In this document: positions 27,842 to 36,374 of the stretch, piece after piece
Layout: every line of letters starts with the position of its first letter
Position numbering within the stretch: position 1 is the first letter of the stretch
Source: Streptomyces diastaticus subsp. diastaticus
Lineage (GTDB): Bacteria; Actinomycetota; Actinomycetes; Streptomycetales; Streptomycetaceae
DNA length: 64,000 nucleotides
Direction: 5' to 3'
Assembly: GCF_011170125.1 (NCBI RefSeq)
Contig: NZ_BLLN01000003.1
Span: 1,436,501-1,500,500 of the forward strand
Notes under the pieces: model-generated
The model's database searches: none
What the model saw: the letters and a program-made list of their open reading frames with translations, nothing else
What the model was told of the DNA's origin: nothing
Program-made: the position numbers and the translations under genes

Positions 27842-29469
27842 GCCGCACCCGCAGGACCTTCCAGGAACGTCTCTCCGTCCAGGGCTGGGTCCGCCTCGTC
27901 CTGGTGGCGATGGTCGTCGTCGTCCTCGGCTGCACCGCGGTGGCCGGCGCCCTGCTCTCCCGCGCCAACGACCGGACCAACGAACTGGTCGACCGCATCC
28001 AGCCCGCCCGCTCCATCGCCTTCCAGCTCCAGAAGTCGCTGCTGGACCAGGAGACCGGCGTCCGGGGCTACGTCCTCACCGGCGACACCTCCTTCCTCAC
28101 CCCCTACGCGGAAGGGCGGAAGGACGAGCGCGCGCAGGTCGCCCGCATCGAGCGGTACATCGGTGGCGACGCCCGCTTCGCGCAGGACGTCGAGCGCATC
28201 GAGAAGTCGGCGGCGAAGTGGCGCCGCGAGCAGGCCGAACCGCTCATCGCCGCCGTCCGCGAGGGCGGCCCGCAGGCCGCCACCGCCGTCGACGTCACCG
28301 AGAGCAAGCTCCAGTTCGACTACATCCGGGACCTCTTCGAGGCTCAGCAGAGCCACCTTGAGGAGGCCCGCGCCGCCACCCGGGCGGAACTCGACGAGGC
28401 CCGCTCGGTCCGCGACATCATGCTCGTCGTGGTCCTGGTCTTCTTCGTCCTGGCCGTCGTCGTCCTCGCACTGCTCCTGCACCGGATGGTCGGTCGCCCG
28501 CTGAACCGGATGCTGGTCGCCTCCGAACGCGTCCGTGAGGGCGATTTCGACCGCCGCATCGAGGTCGGCGGACCCTCCGACCTGGCGGCGGTCGGTGGTG
28601 CCGTCGAGGCGATGCGCCGCCGCCTGGTCGACGAACTCGTCGCCGGCCGGGGCCGCGAGGCCCTGCTCTCCGGCCAGGCCGACGAGCTGCGCCGCTCCAA
28701 CGCCGAGCTGGAGCAGTTCGCCTACGTCGCCTCGCACGACCTCCAGGAGCCCTTGCGCAAGGTCGCCTCCTTCTGCCAGCTGCTGGAGAAGCGGTACAGC
28801 GCGCAACTGGACGACCGCGGCCGCCAGTACATCGACTTCGCGGTCGACGGGGCCAAGCGTATGCAGGTCCTCATCAACGACCTGCTCACCTTCTCGCGCG
28901 TCGGCCGGGTCGGCGACGCCTGGCAGCAGACCTCGCTCGACGGCGCGCTGGACCGCGCGCTGGGCAACCTCGAACTCGCCATCGAGGAGAACGGCGCGCT
29001 CGTCGTGCGCGACGCGCCGCTGCCGGAGGTCAGCGGAGACCCCACCACGCTGGCGATGCTCTGGCAGAACCTCATCGGCAACGCCCTGAAGTTCCGGCGC
29101 CCGGACGTGCCCAGCCGGATCGTCGTCGACTGCGTCCGCGAGGACGACGACACCTGGCACCTGTCGGTCACCGACAACGGCATCGGCATCGCGCCGGAGT
29201 TCTCCGAGAAGGTCTTCGTGATCTTCCAGCGGCTGCACGCCAAGGACGCCTACGGCGGGACCGGCATCGGCCTCGCCCTCTGCCGCAAGATCGTCGAGTT
29301 CCACGGGGGCCGGATCTGGCTGGAGCCGGTCACCGGCGCCGGCGAGGACGGGGACGCGGGCACCGCACAGGGCACCCGTGTCCACTTCACCCTGCCCGCG
29401 ACCGCGACCGGCTCGCGGTCCGACCTGCTCACCCCCGCCACCACCAGCCTCCCGGGAGACGGCCAGTGA
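27838..29469 (+). CDS. CHASE3-domain sensor histidine kinase
   Basis: A 543-aa membrane kinase. TM1 ([25 protein letters not shown]) is followed by an extracytoplasmic CHASE3 domain ([27 protein letters not shown]), TM2 ([26 protein letters not shown]), HAMP ([29 protein letters not shown]), the HisKA dimerisation helix with phosphoacceptor His300 ([25 protein letters not shown]), and the ATPase domain ([43 protein letters not shown]). This is the phytochrome/Rcp-type kinase class that pairs with small Rcp1-like regulators, as encoded next. I take GTG 27838, with GGAGGAA just upstream, as the start. It overlaps both neighbours by 4 bp. Confidence 0.92.
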   Translation: MSRTRRTFQERLSVQGWVRLVLVAMVVVVLGCTAVAGALLSRANDRTNELVDRIQPARSIAFQLQKSLLDQETGVRGYVLTGDTSFLTPYAEGRKDERAQVARIERYIGGDARFAQDVERIEKSAAKWRREQAEPLIAAVREGGPQAATAVDVTESKLQFDYIRDLFEAQQSHLEEARAATRAELDEARSVRDIMLVVVLVFFVLAVVVLALLLHRMVGRPLNRMLVASERVREGDFDRRIEVGGPSDLAAVGGAVEAMRRRLVDELVAGRGREALLSGQADELRRSNAELEQFAYVASHDLQEPLRKVASFCQLLEKRYSAQLDDRGRQYIDFAVDGAKRMQVLINDLLTFSRVGRVGDAWQQTSLDGALDRALGNLELAIEENGALVVRDAPLPEVSGDPTTLAMLWQNLIGNALKFRRPDVPSRIVVDCVREDDDTWHLSVTDNGIGIAPEFSEKVFVIFQRLHAKDAYGGTGIGLALCRKIVEFHGGRIWLEPVTGAGEDGDAGTAQGTRVHFTLPATATGSRSDLLTPATTSLPGDGQ

Positions 29470-29909
29470 CCACCCCCGCCCAGCCCATCGAAGTCCTGCT
29501 CGTCGAGGACGACCCCGGCGACGAGCTCATGACGCGCGAGGCGTTCGAGGACAACAAGATCCGCAACACCCTCCACGTCGTGCGCGACGGGGAGGAGGCC
29601 CTCGACTTCCTCTACCGCCGCGGCGCGTACCCCGAGGCCCCTCGCCCGGACCTGATCCTGCTCGACCTCAACCTGCCCAAGTACGACGGCCGGCAGGTCC
29701 TCGCGCAGATCAAGGCCGACGCGGAACTGGCCCTCATCCCGGTCGTGGTGCTCACCACCTCGTCCGCCGAGGAGGACATCCTGCGCAGCTACAAGCTGCA
29801 CGCCAACGCGTACGTGACCAAGCCGGTCGACCTGGACCAGTTCATCGCGGCGGTCAAGCAGATCGACGACTTCTTCGTCACGGTGGTACGGCTCCCGGGG
29901 CGGTCCTGA
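29466..29909 (+). CDS. Rcp1-like single-domain response regulator
   Basis: A 147-aa stand-alone receiver: [23 protein letters not shown], phosphoacceptor Asp67 in [13 protein letters not shown], Thr in [12 protein letters not shown], Lys in [12 protein letters not shown]. It has no output domain, like Rcp1, the partner of CHASE3/phytochrome kinases. The GTG start overlaps the kinase stop as GTGA, so the three proteins are translationally coupled. With two receivers for one kinase, this protein may act as a phosphate sink or shuttle competing with the PP2C-linked receiver; that is inference. Confidence 0.92.
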   Translation: MTTPAQPIEVLLVEDDPGDELMTREAFEDNKIRNTLHVVRDGEEALDFLYRRGAYPEAPRPDLILLDLNLPKYDGRQVLAQIKADAELALIPVVVLTTSSAEEDILRSYKLHANAYVTKPVDLDQFIAAVKQIDDFFVTVVRLPGRS

Positions 29910-29962
29910 TCCGTTCCGCCGGTGGGTGACACCTTTCACGGCGGAAGGAGACATACCCGTGG

Positions 29963-30032
29963 ATCCGCTGGGCACAAGCGGATGGAGGAGAACCCAGAGC
30001 TTCTCACCGGGTGCACGGGCAGGAGCAGATGA
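29963..30032 (+). other. Leader hairpin and possible 16-codon upstream ORF
   Basis: ATCCGCT (29963-29969) and AGCGGAT (29977-29983) form a perfect 7-bp hairpin. An ATG at 29982, on the edge of the hairpin, opens a 16-codon frame (MEENPELLTGCTGRSR) whose TGA (30030-30032) overlaps the ATG at 30029 of the anti-sigma gene. This may be chance, but the geometry would allow translational coupling. Confidence 0.25.
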
Positions 30033-30496
30033 ACGAACAGGTCACCATGGACACGGGCTTTCCCTTCGCCGCGGCGGACTCCGTCGAACCGCTGCGGCAG
30101 GCAGTCGAGTTCGACGGGGAGCCGGGCTGCATAGCGCGGGCCCGCCACGTCGCGAGCCGCTTCCTCCAGCAGCTCCAGGCCGAATGGCTGGCCGTCCCGC
30201 GGCCCCGTCTCGGCGACGACCTGCTGCTCGTCGTCAGTGAGCTGGTCACCAACGCCGAGCGGCACAGCCACGGACCGTACGTCCTGGAGCTGGAGGGCAC
30301 CGACACCCACCTGTCGGTGAGCGTCTACGACAGCAGCTCGGCCCTGCCGCGCTGGTACGAGCCGGACCCGACGCGGCTCGGCGGCCACGGGCTGGAGATC
30401 GTCCGGGCCGTCGCCGACCGCGTCACCGCCGAGCGGGTGCCGGTCGGCAAGCGCGTCACCGCCGCCTTCGCCCTGCCGCCCCGGGCCGCCGTCTGA
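30029..30496 (+). CDS. Anti-sigma factor-like serine kinase (HATPase_c, RsbW/SpoIIAB type)
   Basis: A 155-aa protein of the single-domain GHKL ATPase group common in Streptomyces. Motifs are the N-box LLLVVSELVTNAERHSHGPY, the G1 region LSVSVYDSSSALP, and the G2 glycine loop RLGGHGLEIVRAVADR. Members bind a sigma factor or phosphorylate STAS antagonists. The next gene encodes such an antagonist, and a PP2C phosphatase lies upstream, so the elements of a partner-switch are all present. Start is uncertain: ATG 30029 is preferred, but GTG 30011 (six codons longer) is possible. Confidence 0.88.
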   Translation: MNEQVTMDTGFPFAAADSVEPLRQAVEFDGEPGCIARARHVASRFLQQLQAEWLAVPRPRLGDDLLLVVSELVTNAERHSHGPYVLELEGTDTHLSVSVYDSSSALPRWYEPDPTRLGGHGLEIVRAVADRVTAERVPVGKRVTAAFALPPRAAV

Positions 30497-30701
30497 CCCG
30501 ACCGGACCTCCCGCGACCGACCACGGCGCGAGGTCCACCGGGGGAAGCGTGAAGAAACGGGGGAAGTCGCTTGTTGTCAGCACCTGACGCTCGCTCATGT
30601 CGTGGGGCCCCGCGCCGCGCCCTTCTGGCCGCGGTGCGTACGGCTCCGGTGCGCATCGTCCACGACCACCGGCCCAGGGCCGGTTGATCAGAGAGGTTGT
30701 C

Positions 30702-31097
30702 GTGTCCTCAGCCCAGTCCTCCCCCCGTCCCGCGGACCGCTCCCTGCAGATTCGGCAGCGCCCCGAAGGCGGCGGCATCGTCGTGTCGCTCGGCGGCGAT
30801 CTCGACCTGGAGAACATCACCCCGCTCGGCCCCGCCCTCAGCGACGCCGCGGCCTCGGTGTCCGGCCCCGTCGTCGTGGACCTCTCCGGCGTCGGCTTCG
30901 CCGACTCCAGCACGGTCAACGTCTTCCTCCAGGCGTACGGCGCCATAGGGCCCCGCCTGCGGTTCGCCGCGCTCTCCCCCTTCGTCGAGCGGCTCTTCGG
31001 GCTCATCGGACTCCAGAGCGCCCTGCCGGTGCACGAGACGGTGGCCGAGGCGCTCGCGGCCCCGCTGCCCGCCCCCGACGGCGACCGCGCCCCCTGA
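30702..31097 (+). CDS. STAS-domain anti-sigma factor antagonist
   Basis: A 131-aa SpoIIAA/RsbV-like protein starting at GTG 30702 (AGAGG ribosome site). The STAS fold is visible as GGGIVVSLGGDLDLENITPLGPALSDAAAS, PVVVDLSGVGFADSSTVNVFLQAYG and RLRFAALSPFVERLFGLIGLQ. The phosphorylatable serine is in the FADSST loop. When unphosphorylated it would bind the anti-sigma kinase and free a sigma factor. The preceding 205 bp carry no gene. Confidence 0.9.
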   Translation: MSSAQSSPRPADRSLQIRQRPEGGGIVVSLGGDLDLENITPLGPALSDAAASVSGPVVVDLSGVGFADSSTVNVFLQAYGAIGPRLRFAALSPFVERLFGLIGLQSALPVHETVAEALAAPLPAPDGDRAP

Positions 31098-31104
31098 CGG
31101 CGGC

Positions 31105-31136
31105 GGCCGGGGAGCCCGCCGCGGCGCTTCCCGGCC
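31105..31136. terminator. Bidirectional hairpin terminator
   Basis: GGCCGGGGAGC (31105-31115) pairs with 31126-31136 over 11 bp with one G-T wobble and a 10-nt loop, between the converging STAS and AEC-transporter genes. Confidence 0.55.
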
Positions 31137-31157
31137 CCACCGCGCGTGCCGTCGCCG

Positions 31158-32078
31158 TCAGCCCAGCAGCACCGCCACCGCCACCAGCGCCGGTACCGCC
31201 AGCACCGTGGAGAGCAGCACCGCCTCCCGGGCCAGCCGGACGCCGGTGTCGTAGCGGGAGGCGTAGGTGAAGAGGTTCTGCGCGGCGGGGAGGGCGCTGG
31301 TGACGACCACGGCCAGCAGCGCCGGGCCCGCCAGCCCGAAGACGCCCGCGCCCACCGCCCACGCCGCAACCGGCTGGCCGGCCGTCTTCAGCCCGACCGC
31401 GAGCAGGACCTGCCCCCGCTCCGGGCCCCGGGCGGGCAGCGTGGCACCCCGCAGCGAGATCCCGAAGGCCAGCAGCACCGCCGGGACCGCCATCGCCCCC
31501 ATCAGCTCCACCGGGTCGAGCACGGGAGCGGGCACCCGTATCCCCGCGGCGGCCACGGCGACACCGGCCAGCGAGCCGAGCACCACCGGGTTGCGCAGCG
31601 GCGCCGTGACCACCGCCAGCGGCGAGGTGCGGGCCCCGGGCCGGGAGAGGTCGATGACGGTGAGCGCCAGCGGGGAGACGACCAGCAACTGGAAGAGGAG
31701 GACCGGCGCGATCAGCGTGGCGTCGCCGAGCACGTAGACCGCGATGGGGATGCCGAGGTTGCCGGCGTTGACGTAACCGGCGCACAGGGCTCCGATGGTG
31801 GTCGGCCCGGTACCCCAATGGCGTAGCGCCCCCACCACGATGTAGACGCCCGCCACCAGCAGCGTCGAGACGGCGGTGACCAGCAGGGCGGGGGAGGTCA
31901 GGGCACCGAGGTCGGCCTGGGCCAGGGTGGTGAAGAGCAGCGCCGGGGAGGCGACATGGAAGGCCAGCCGGGTCAGCACGGGCCCGCCCTGCTCCCCGAG
32001 GACGTGGGTCCGCCCGACCAGGTAGCCCACCGCGATCAGGGCGCCGATGACCGCGAACCCTTCCAGCACCCCGGTCAC
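31158..32078 (-). CDS. AEC-family (auxin efflux carrier-like) transporter
   Basis: A 306-aa membrane protein with ten predicted helices arranged as two inverted halves. Conserved features include YLVGRTHVLGEQGGPVLTRLAFHVASPALLF, the broken-helix motif ALCAGYVNAGNLGIPIAVYVLGD, and in the second half VVTSALPAAQNLFTYASRYD, the equivalent unwound helix. AEC proteins move organic anions such as malate or malonate; the substrate here is not evident. The start is a GTG at 32078. It is convergent with the STAS gene and divergent from the aldo-keto reductase gene. Confidence 0.88.
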   Translation of the reverse strand: MTGVLEGFAVIGALIAVGYLVGRTHVLGEQGGPVLTRLAFHVASPALLFTTLAQADLGALTSPALLVTAVSTLLVAGVYIVVGALRHWGTGPTTIGALCAGYVNAGNLGIPIAVYVLGDATLIAPVLLFQLLVVSPLALTVIDLSRPGARTSPLAVVTAPLRNPVVLGSLAGVAVAAAGIRVPAPVLDPVELMGAMAVPAVLLAFGISLRGATLPARGPERGQVLLAVGLKTAGQPVAAWAVGAGVFGLAGPALLAVVVTSALPAAQNLFTYASRYDTGVRLAREAVLLSTVLAVPALVAVAVLLG

Positions 32079-32305
32079 CGCGGGCTCCGGGGCCGGGGGC
32101 GGCGACAGGGCCCCGCGCGCCCGGCGCGTCCCTCGCGCGGGGCCTCGCGAGGACCGGCTATGTCCGAGGGGTCGCCGCTCACCGGCTGGTCGGGATCGTG
32201 TCGCACATGACCCGCACCCTAAGGATCATGGAACCCGGTGGGCAAGCCCGCCCCGCGCCCGCCGCCCGGCCCGCCCGACCAACGATCCGAGGAGTCCTGA
32301 CCGCC

Positions 32306-33148
32306 ATGACCGGACCGATCCCGCCCCTCGCCCCGACCGTCCGGCTGCGTCACGGCGCCCAGATGCCGCGCCTCGGCTTCGGCACCTACCCGCTGGACGA
32401 CACCGAGGCCGAGCACGCCGTCGCCACCGCCGTCGAGAACGGCTACCGCCTCATCGACACCGCCGCGCTCTACGGCAACGAGATCGGCGTCGGCAGGGGT
32501 ATGCGTGGCGGGGGCGTCGCCCGCGACGAACTCTTCGTCACCAGCAAGCTCACCAAGGGGCAGCAGGGCGCCGGCACCCGCCGCGCCGTCGAGGAGAGCT
32601 GCGCCCGGCTGGGCACCGACCATCTCGACCTGTACCTCATCCACTGGCCCGACCCCGTCCAGGACGCCTACGTGGAGACCTTCCGGACCCTGGCCGACCT
32701 GATGGGGGAGGGGACGCTGAAGGCGGTCGGTGTCTCCAACTTCAAGCCCCACCACCTCGACCGGGTCATCGAGACCACCGGCGTGGTGCCCGATGTCAAC
32801 CAGATCCAGCTCAGCCCGTACCACACGCGGGACGCCGCCCGGGCGCACCACGAGAAGCTGGGCATCGTCACCGAGGCGTGGAGCCCGCTCGGCCGGGACG
32901 GCACGGTCTTCGCCGAGGAGCCCGTCCGCCGGGCCGCCGAGCGGCACGGGCGCACCCCGGCGCAGATCGTGCTGCGCTGGCACGTGCAGCAGGGGATCGT
33001 GCCGGTGCCCAAGTCCGGCCACTCCGAGCGGATGCGGGAGAACCTGGACGTCTTCGGCTTCGAGCTGACCGAGGCGGAACTGGACGAGATCTCCGGGCTC
33101 GACCGGGGTGAGGCCTCCGCCGACGACTCGGACGTCATCGCGCACTGA
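32306..33148 (+). CDS. Aldo/keto reductase
   Basis: A 280-aa NADPH-dependent reductase of the AKR5 type (2,5-diketo-gluconate reductase-like). The tetrad is visible: Asp in YRLIDTAALYGNE, Tyr in the same segment, Lys in ELFVTSKL, His in DLYLIHWPDP. NADP contacts are VGVSNFKPHHL, QIQLSPYH and PVPKSGHSERMRENLDVF. It reduces aldehydes or ketones; the substrate is unknown. I chose ATG 32306 with GAGGAG upstream. The frame is open 36 codons further, with Pro/Ala-rich sequence. Confidence 0.9.
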   Translation: MTGPIPPLAPTVRLRHGAQMPRLGFGTYPLDDTEAEHAVATAVENGYRLIDTAALYGNEIGVGRGMRGGGVARDELFVTSKLTKGQQGAGTRRAVEESCARLGTDHLDLYLIHWPDPVQDAYVETFRTLADLMGEGTLKAVGVSNFKPHHLDRVIETTGVVPDVNQIQLSPYHTRDAARAHHEKLGIVTEAWSPLGRDGTVFAEEPVRRAAERHGRTPAQIVLRWHVQQGIVPVPKSGHSERMRENLDVFGFELTEAELDEISGLDRGEASADDSDVIAH

Positions 33149-33229
33149 GCCGGGCGCGCGGCGGGCCGGGCACGGCCTACGGGGCCGCCGGTCAGACGGC
33201 CGGTACCCGGGCTTAGGATCGGCTTCCGC

Positions 33230-34072
33230 ATGGACCCGATCACTCCCGGGGCGTTCGCCCTGCTCGCCGCGGCCGCCCTGCTCGTCGGCTTCTCCAAGAC
33301 CTCGGTCAGCGGCGCCAACACCATCAGCCTCGCCGTCTTCGCCGCCGTGCTGCCCGCCAAGGAATCGACCGGCGTCCTGCTGCCGCTGCTCATCGTCGGC
33401 GACGTCTGCGCGGTCCTCGTCTACCGGCGCCACGCCCACTGGCCCACGCTCTGGCGGCTCTTCCCGGCGGTCGCCGCCGGAGTGCTGGCCGGCACCACCT
33501 TCCTGGCCGTCGCCGACGACGGAGCGGTCCGCACCTCGATCGGCGCGATCCTGCTGGTGATGTCCGCCCTGACGTACTGGCGCCGCAGGCAGGCCGCCCG
33601 GCCCCGCGCGGCCCCGGCGCCGGCCGCCCCCGAGCCGGCGGCGCCGGAGGCGGCCGGCGTGGCGGCCGGGAGCGCCGCGCCCGGCACGGGGGAGGCCCCC
33701 GGGACCGGGCGTGGTGCCCGCCTGAAGGCCCGTACCTACGGTGTCCTGGGCGGCTTCACCACCATGGTCGCCAACGCCGGCGGCCCGGTGATGTCGCTCT
33801 ACCTGCTCTCCGCGGGCTTCCGCAAGCTCGGCTTCCTGGGGACGTCCGCATGGTTCTTCCTCATCGTCAACACCTCCAAGGTGCCGTTCAGCGTCGGCCT
33901 CGGACTCATCGACGGGCCGTCCCTGCTGCTCGACGCCGTGCTGGTGCTCCTCGTCGTCCCCGGCGCCCTGCTCGGCCGCGCCCTGGCCCACCGGATCAAC
34001 CAGGTGCTCTTCGAGCGGCTGGTCCTGGCCGCCACGGTGGCCGGCGGCGTCCAGCTCCTCCTGCTGGGCTGA
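33230..34072 (+). CDS. Second TauE/SafE-family membrane transporter
   Basis: A 280-aa protein with eight likely helices. Half-repeats are LLVGFSKTSVSGANTISLAVFAAVLPAKESTGVLLPLLIVGDV and LGGFTTMVANAGGPVMSLYLLSAGFRKLGFLGTSAWFFLIVNTSKVPF. The halves are split by a ~45-residue Ala/Pro/Gly linker (res ~120-165), longer than usual. It belongs to a different TauE subgroup from the gene at 24266. It probably exports an organic or sulfur anion; no linked enzyme indicates which. Confidence 0.87.
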   Translation: MDPITPGAFALLAAAALLVGFSKTSVSGANTISLAVFAAVLPAKESTGVLLPLLIVGDVCAVLVYRRHAHWPTLWRLFPAVAAGVLAGTTFLAVADDGAVRTSIGAILLVMSALTYWRRRQAARPRAAPAPAAPEPAAPEAAGVAAGSAAPGTGEAPGTGRGARLKARTYGVLGGFTTMVANAGGPVMSLYLLSAGFRKLGFLGTSAWFFLIVNTSKVPFSVGLGLIDGPSLLLDAVLVLLVVPGALLGRALAHRINQVLFERLVLAATVAGGVQLLLLG

Positions 34073-34083
34073 GTGAGGAGGCT

Positions 34084-34375
34084 TCAGCGGGACAGCGCGG
34101 CCGTGCGCGCCGTGCCGGTGGGCTTCGTGAGGTCGCGTACCGCGTGGAAACCGGTGAAGGGACCGTCCGACAGGTGGACCGCCGCCACCGCGTCGAGCGC
34201 GCCGCCGAGCCCGAGGACCAGCGCCGGGGCGCCGTCGGCCACTGGCCGGCCGCGGGGCGTCCGCGGTGATCCCGGCGACCCCGCCCAGCCCTGCGGCGAG
34301 CAGCCGGGCCACCTTGCCTGCGCCCACGACCGGCCGCGGCGCCGCCTGCTTCGCACCGCCGCGCCGGAGGGCGGC
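34084..34375 (-). pseudogene. C-terminal remnant of an ECF41/SigJ-type sigma factor (SnoaL-like domain)
   Basis: On the minus strand one frame reads RRGGAKQAAPRPVVGAGKV then ARLLAA. This matches the SnoaL-like C-terminal extension of ECF41/SigJ sigma factors (DGGGKxxAxRRPVxGxxxVARFL). Near 34230 a frameshift occurs, and the adjoining frame continues VADGAPALVLGLGGALDAV, then AAVHLSDGPFTGFHAVRDL, and ends TARTAALSR and TGA. This corresponds to the end of the same domain, where intact members carry NPDKL in place of RDLTKP. All sigma regions 2 and 4 are missing, replaced by the promoter of the ABC transporter gene. It is therefore a 5'-truncated, frameshifted remnant. Confidence 0.7.
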
Positions 34376-34376
34376 C

Positions 34377-34407
34377 TTGACCTCAACTCGAGTGCAGGTC
34401 CTACCTT
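34377..34407 (+). promoter_or_regulatory. MerR-type promoter (19-bp spacer) of the ABC exporter gene
   Basis: TTGACC (34377-34382) and TACCTT (34402-34407) are separated by exactly 19 bp, the over-long spacing that MerR-family activators correct by twisting DNA. A dyad spanning 34379-34400 fills the spacer: arms GACCT and AGGTC, central CTCGAG, 9 of 11 pairs matched. This ACCTCAA... form is typical of MerR operators controlling drug- or redox-responsive transporters. Transcription would start about 34413-34415, at the ATG itself. No merR gene is in the window. Confidence 0.75.
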
Positions 34408-34414
34408 CGCGGTC

Positions 34415-36298
34415 ATGAGCATGGAGACCACGGCATGGACGCAGCTCTACAGCGTCCTCCACGCCGATCAGGACCGCCGCCCCTTCGCCCGCGCCACCGT
34501 GCGCCGCATCGCCGCGTTCGCCCGCCCGCACCGCGTCCGGATCGCCTGGTTCGTGGTGCTCAGTGTCGCCACCGCACTGCTCGCCGTCGCCACGCCCGTC
34601 CTCGCCGGGCAGGTCGTCAACACCCTGGTCTCCGGCTCCGACCCCTCCCTGGTCACCCGGCTCGCCCTGCTCATCGCCGCCATCGCCGTGGCCGAGGCCG
34701 GCCTCGGCATGGTGGCCAGGGGCCTGAGCGCCCGCCTCGGAGAGGGGCTCATCCTCGACCTGCGCACCGCCGTCTTCGACCACGTCCAGCGGATGCCGGT
34801 CGCCTTCTTCACCCGCACCCGCACCGGCGCCCTGGTCAGCCGCCTCAACAACGACGTCATCGGCGCCCAGCGCGCCTTCAGCGACACCCTCTCCGGGATC
34901 GTCTCCAACGTCGTCACGCTGGTCCTCGCCTTCGCCGTGATGGTCGGCCTGTCCTGGCAGGTGACCCTGCTCGCCCTCGCGCTGCTCCCCGCCTTCGTCC
35001 TCCCGGCCCGCCGCACCGGCCGCCGCATGGCCGCGCTGCGACGCGAGGCCGCCGAGCACAACTCCGCCATGGGCACCCGGATGACCGAGCGGTTCTCCGC
35101 ACCCGGCGCCACCCTCGTCAAGCTCTTCGGCCGGCCCGCCGACGAGTCCGCCGAGTTCGCCGCCCGGGCCCGCCGCGTCCGCGACATCGGCGTGCGCACG
35201 GCGATCGCCGAGTACACCTTCATCACCTCCCTGACGCTGGTCTCCGCCCTCGCGCTCGCCCTCGTCTACGGCCTCGGCGGCCGCCTCGCGCTGAGCGGCG
35301 CCCTCGAACCGGGCGCCGTCGTCTCCCTCGCCCTCCTGCTGACCCGCCTGTACGCCCCGCTGACGGCCCTCGCCGGGGCCCGGCTGGAGGTGATGACCGC
35401 CCTGGTCAGCTTCGAGCGGGTCTTCGAGGTCCTCGACCTGAAGCCGCTCATCGCCGAACCCGAGCAGCCCCGTCCGCTGCCCGAAGGCCCCCTCTCCGTC
35501 ACCTTCGAGGACGTCACCTTCGCCTACCCGGCCGCCGACAGGGTCTCGCTGGCCTCCCTGGAGGAGGTCGCCGCCCTCGACGGCCGGGAGGAAACCGAGG
35601 TCCTGCACGGTGTCAGCTTCCGCGCCGAACCCGGGCAGACCGTCGCCCTGGTCGGCTCCTCGGGCGCCGGCAAGTCCACCATCGCCGCCCTGCTTCCCCG
35701 CCTCTACGACACCGACGCGGGCACCGTCCGGATCGGTGGCCAGGACGTCCGGGACCTCGGCGCGGACACCCTGCGCGACACGCTCGGCATGGTCACCCAG
35801 GACGGTCACCTCTTCCACGAGTCGGTCCGCGCCAATCTGCTTCTCGCCCGCCCCGCCGCCACCGAGGACGAACTCTGGGACGCGCTGCGGCGGGCCCGCC
35901 TCGACGGCCTCGTCGCCTCCCTGCCCGAGGGGCTCGACACCGTCGTCGGCGAACGCGGTTACCGGCTCTCCGGCGGTGAGCGGCAGCGCATGACGATCGC
36001 CCGGCTGCTGCTGGCCCGCCCTCGCGTCGTCATCCTCGACGAGGCCACCGCCCACCTCGACAACACCTCGGAGGCGGCCGTCCAGGAAGCCCTCGCCGAA
36101 GCCCTCGACGGACGTACCGCCCTGGTCATCGCCCACCGCCTCTCCACCGTCCGCACCGCCGACCGCATCCTCGTCGTGGAGGAGGGCCGCATCGTCGAAC
36201 AGGGCACCCACGCCGGCCTGCTGGCCCGCGAGGGCCGCTACGCCGAGCTGTACCGCACCCAGTTCGCCCCCGCAGCCGGCGGGGTGTCCGTCGGCTGA
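34415..36298 (+). CDS. ABC exporter (fused transmembrane and ATPase domains)
   Basis: A 627-aa half-transporter of the MsbA/multidrug type. A six-helix ABC membrane domain (res ~35-320, beginning VRIAWFVVLSVATALLAVATPVLAGQVVN) carries the RLNNDVIGAQRAFSDTLSGIVSN motif. The nucleotide-binding domain has Walker A VGSSGAGKST, Q-loop VTQDGHLF, signature YRLSGGERQR, Walker B ARPRVVILDEATAHLD and H-loop IAHRLSTVRTADRI. A ~25-residue insert (AADRVSLASLEEVAALDGREETEV) sits between the first NBD strands. It functions as a dimer exporting lipids or toxic compounds. There is no ribosome site before ATG 34415; with the MerR-type promoter just upstream, the mRNA is probably leaderless. Confidence 0.92.
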   Translation: MSMETTAWTQLYSVLHADQDRRPFARATVRRIAAFARPHRVRIAWFVVLSVATALLAVATPVLAGQVVNTLVSGSDPSLVTRLALLIAAIAVAEAGLGMVARGLSARLGEGLILDLRTAVFDHVQRMPVAFFTRTRTGALVSRLNNDVIGAQRAFSDTLSGIVSNVVTLVLAFAVMVGLSWQVTLLALALLPAFVLPARRTGRRMAALRREAAEHNSAMGTRMTERFSAPGATLVKLFGRPADESAEFAARARRVRDIGVRTAIAEYTFITSLTLVSALALALVYGLGGRLALSGALEPGAVVSLALLLTRLYAPLTALAGARLEVMTALVSFERVFEVLDLKPLIAEPEQPRPLPEGPLSVTFEDVTFAYPAADRVSLASLEEVAALDGREETEVLHGVSFRAEPGQTVALVGSSGAGKSTIAALLPRLYDTDAGTVRIGGQDVRDLGADTLRDTLGMVTQDGHLFHESVRANLLLARPAATEDELWDALRRARLDGLVASLPEGLDTVVGERGYRLSGGERQRMTIARLLLARPRVVILDEATAHLDNTSEAAVQEALAEALDGRTALVIAHRLSTVRTADRILVVEEGRIVEQGTHAGLLAREGRYAELYRTQFAPAAGGVSVG

Positions 36299-36374
36299 CC
36301 CGCGGGACGTGCCGCCGGGCCGCCGGGAACGTACGGTGGCGACCGTGACCGCCGGACCGGCGAAGGAGCGAGGA

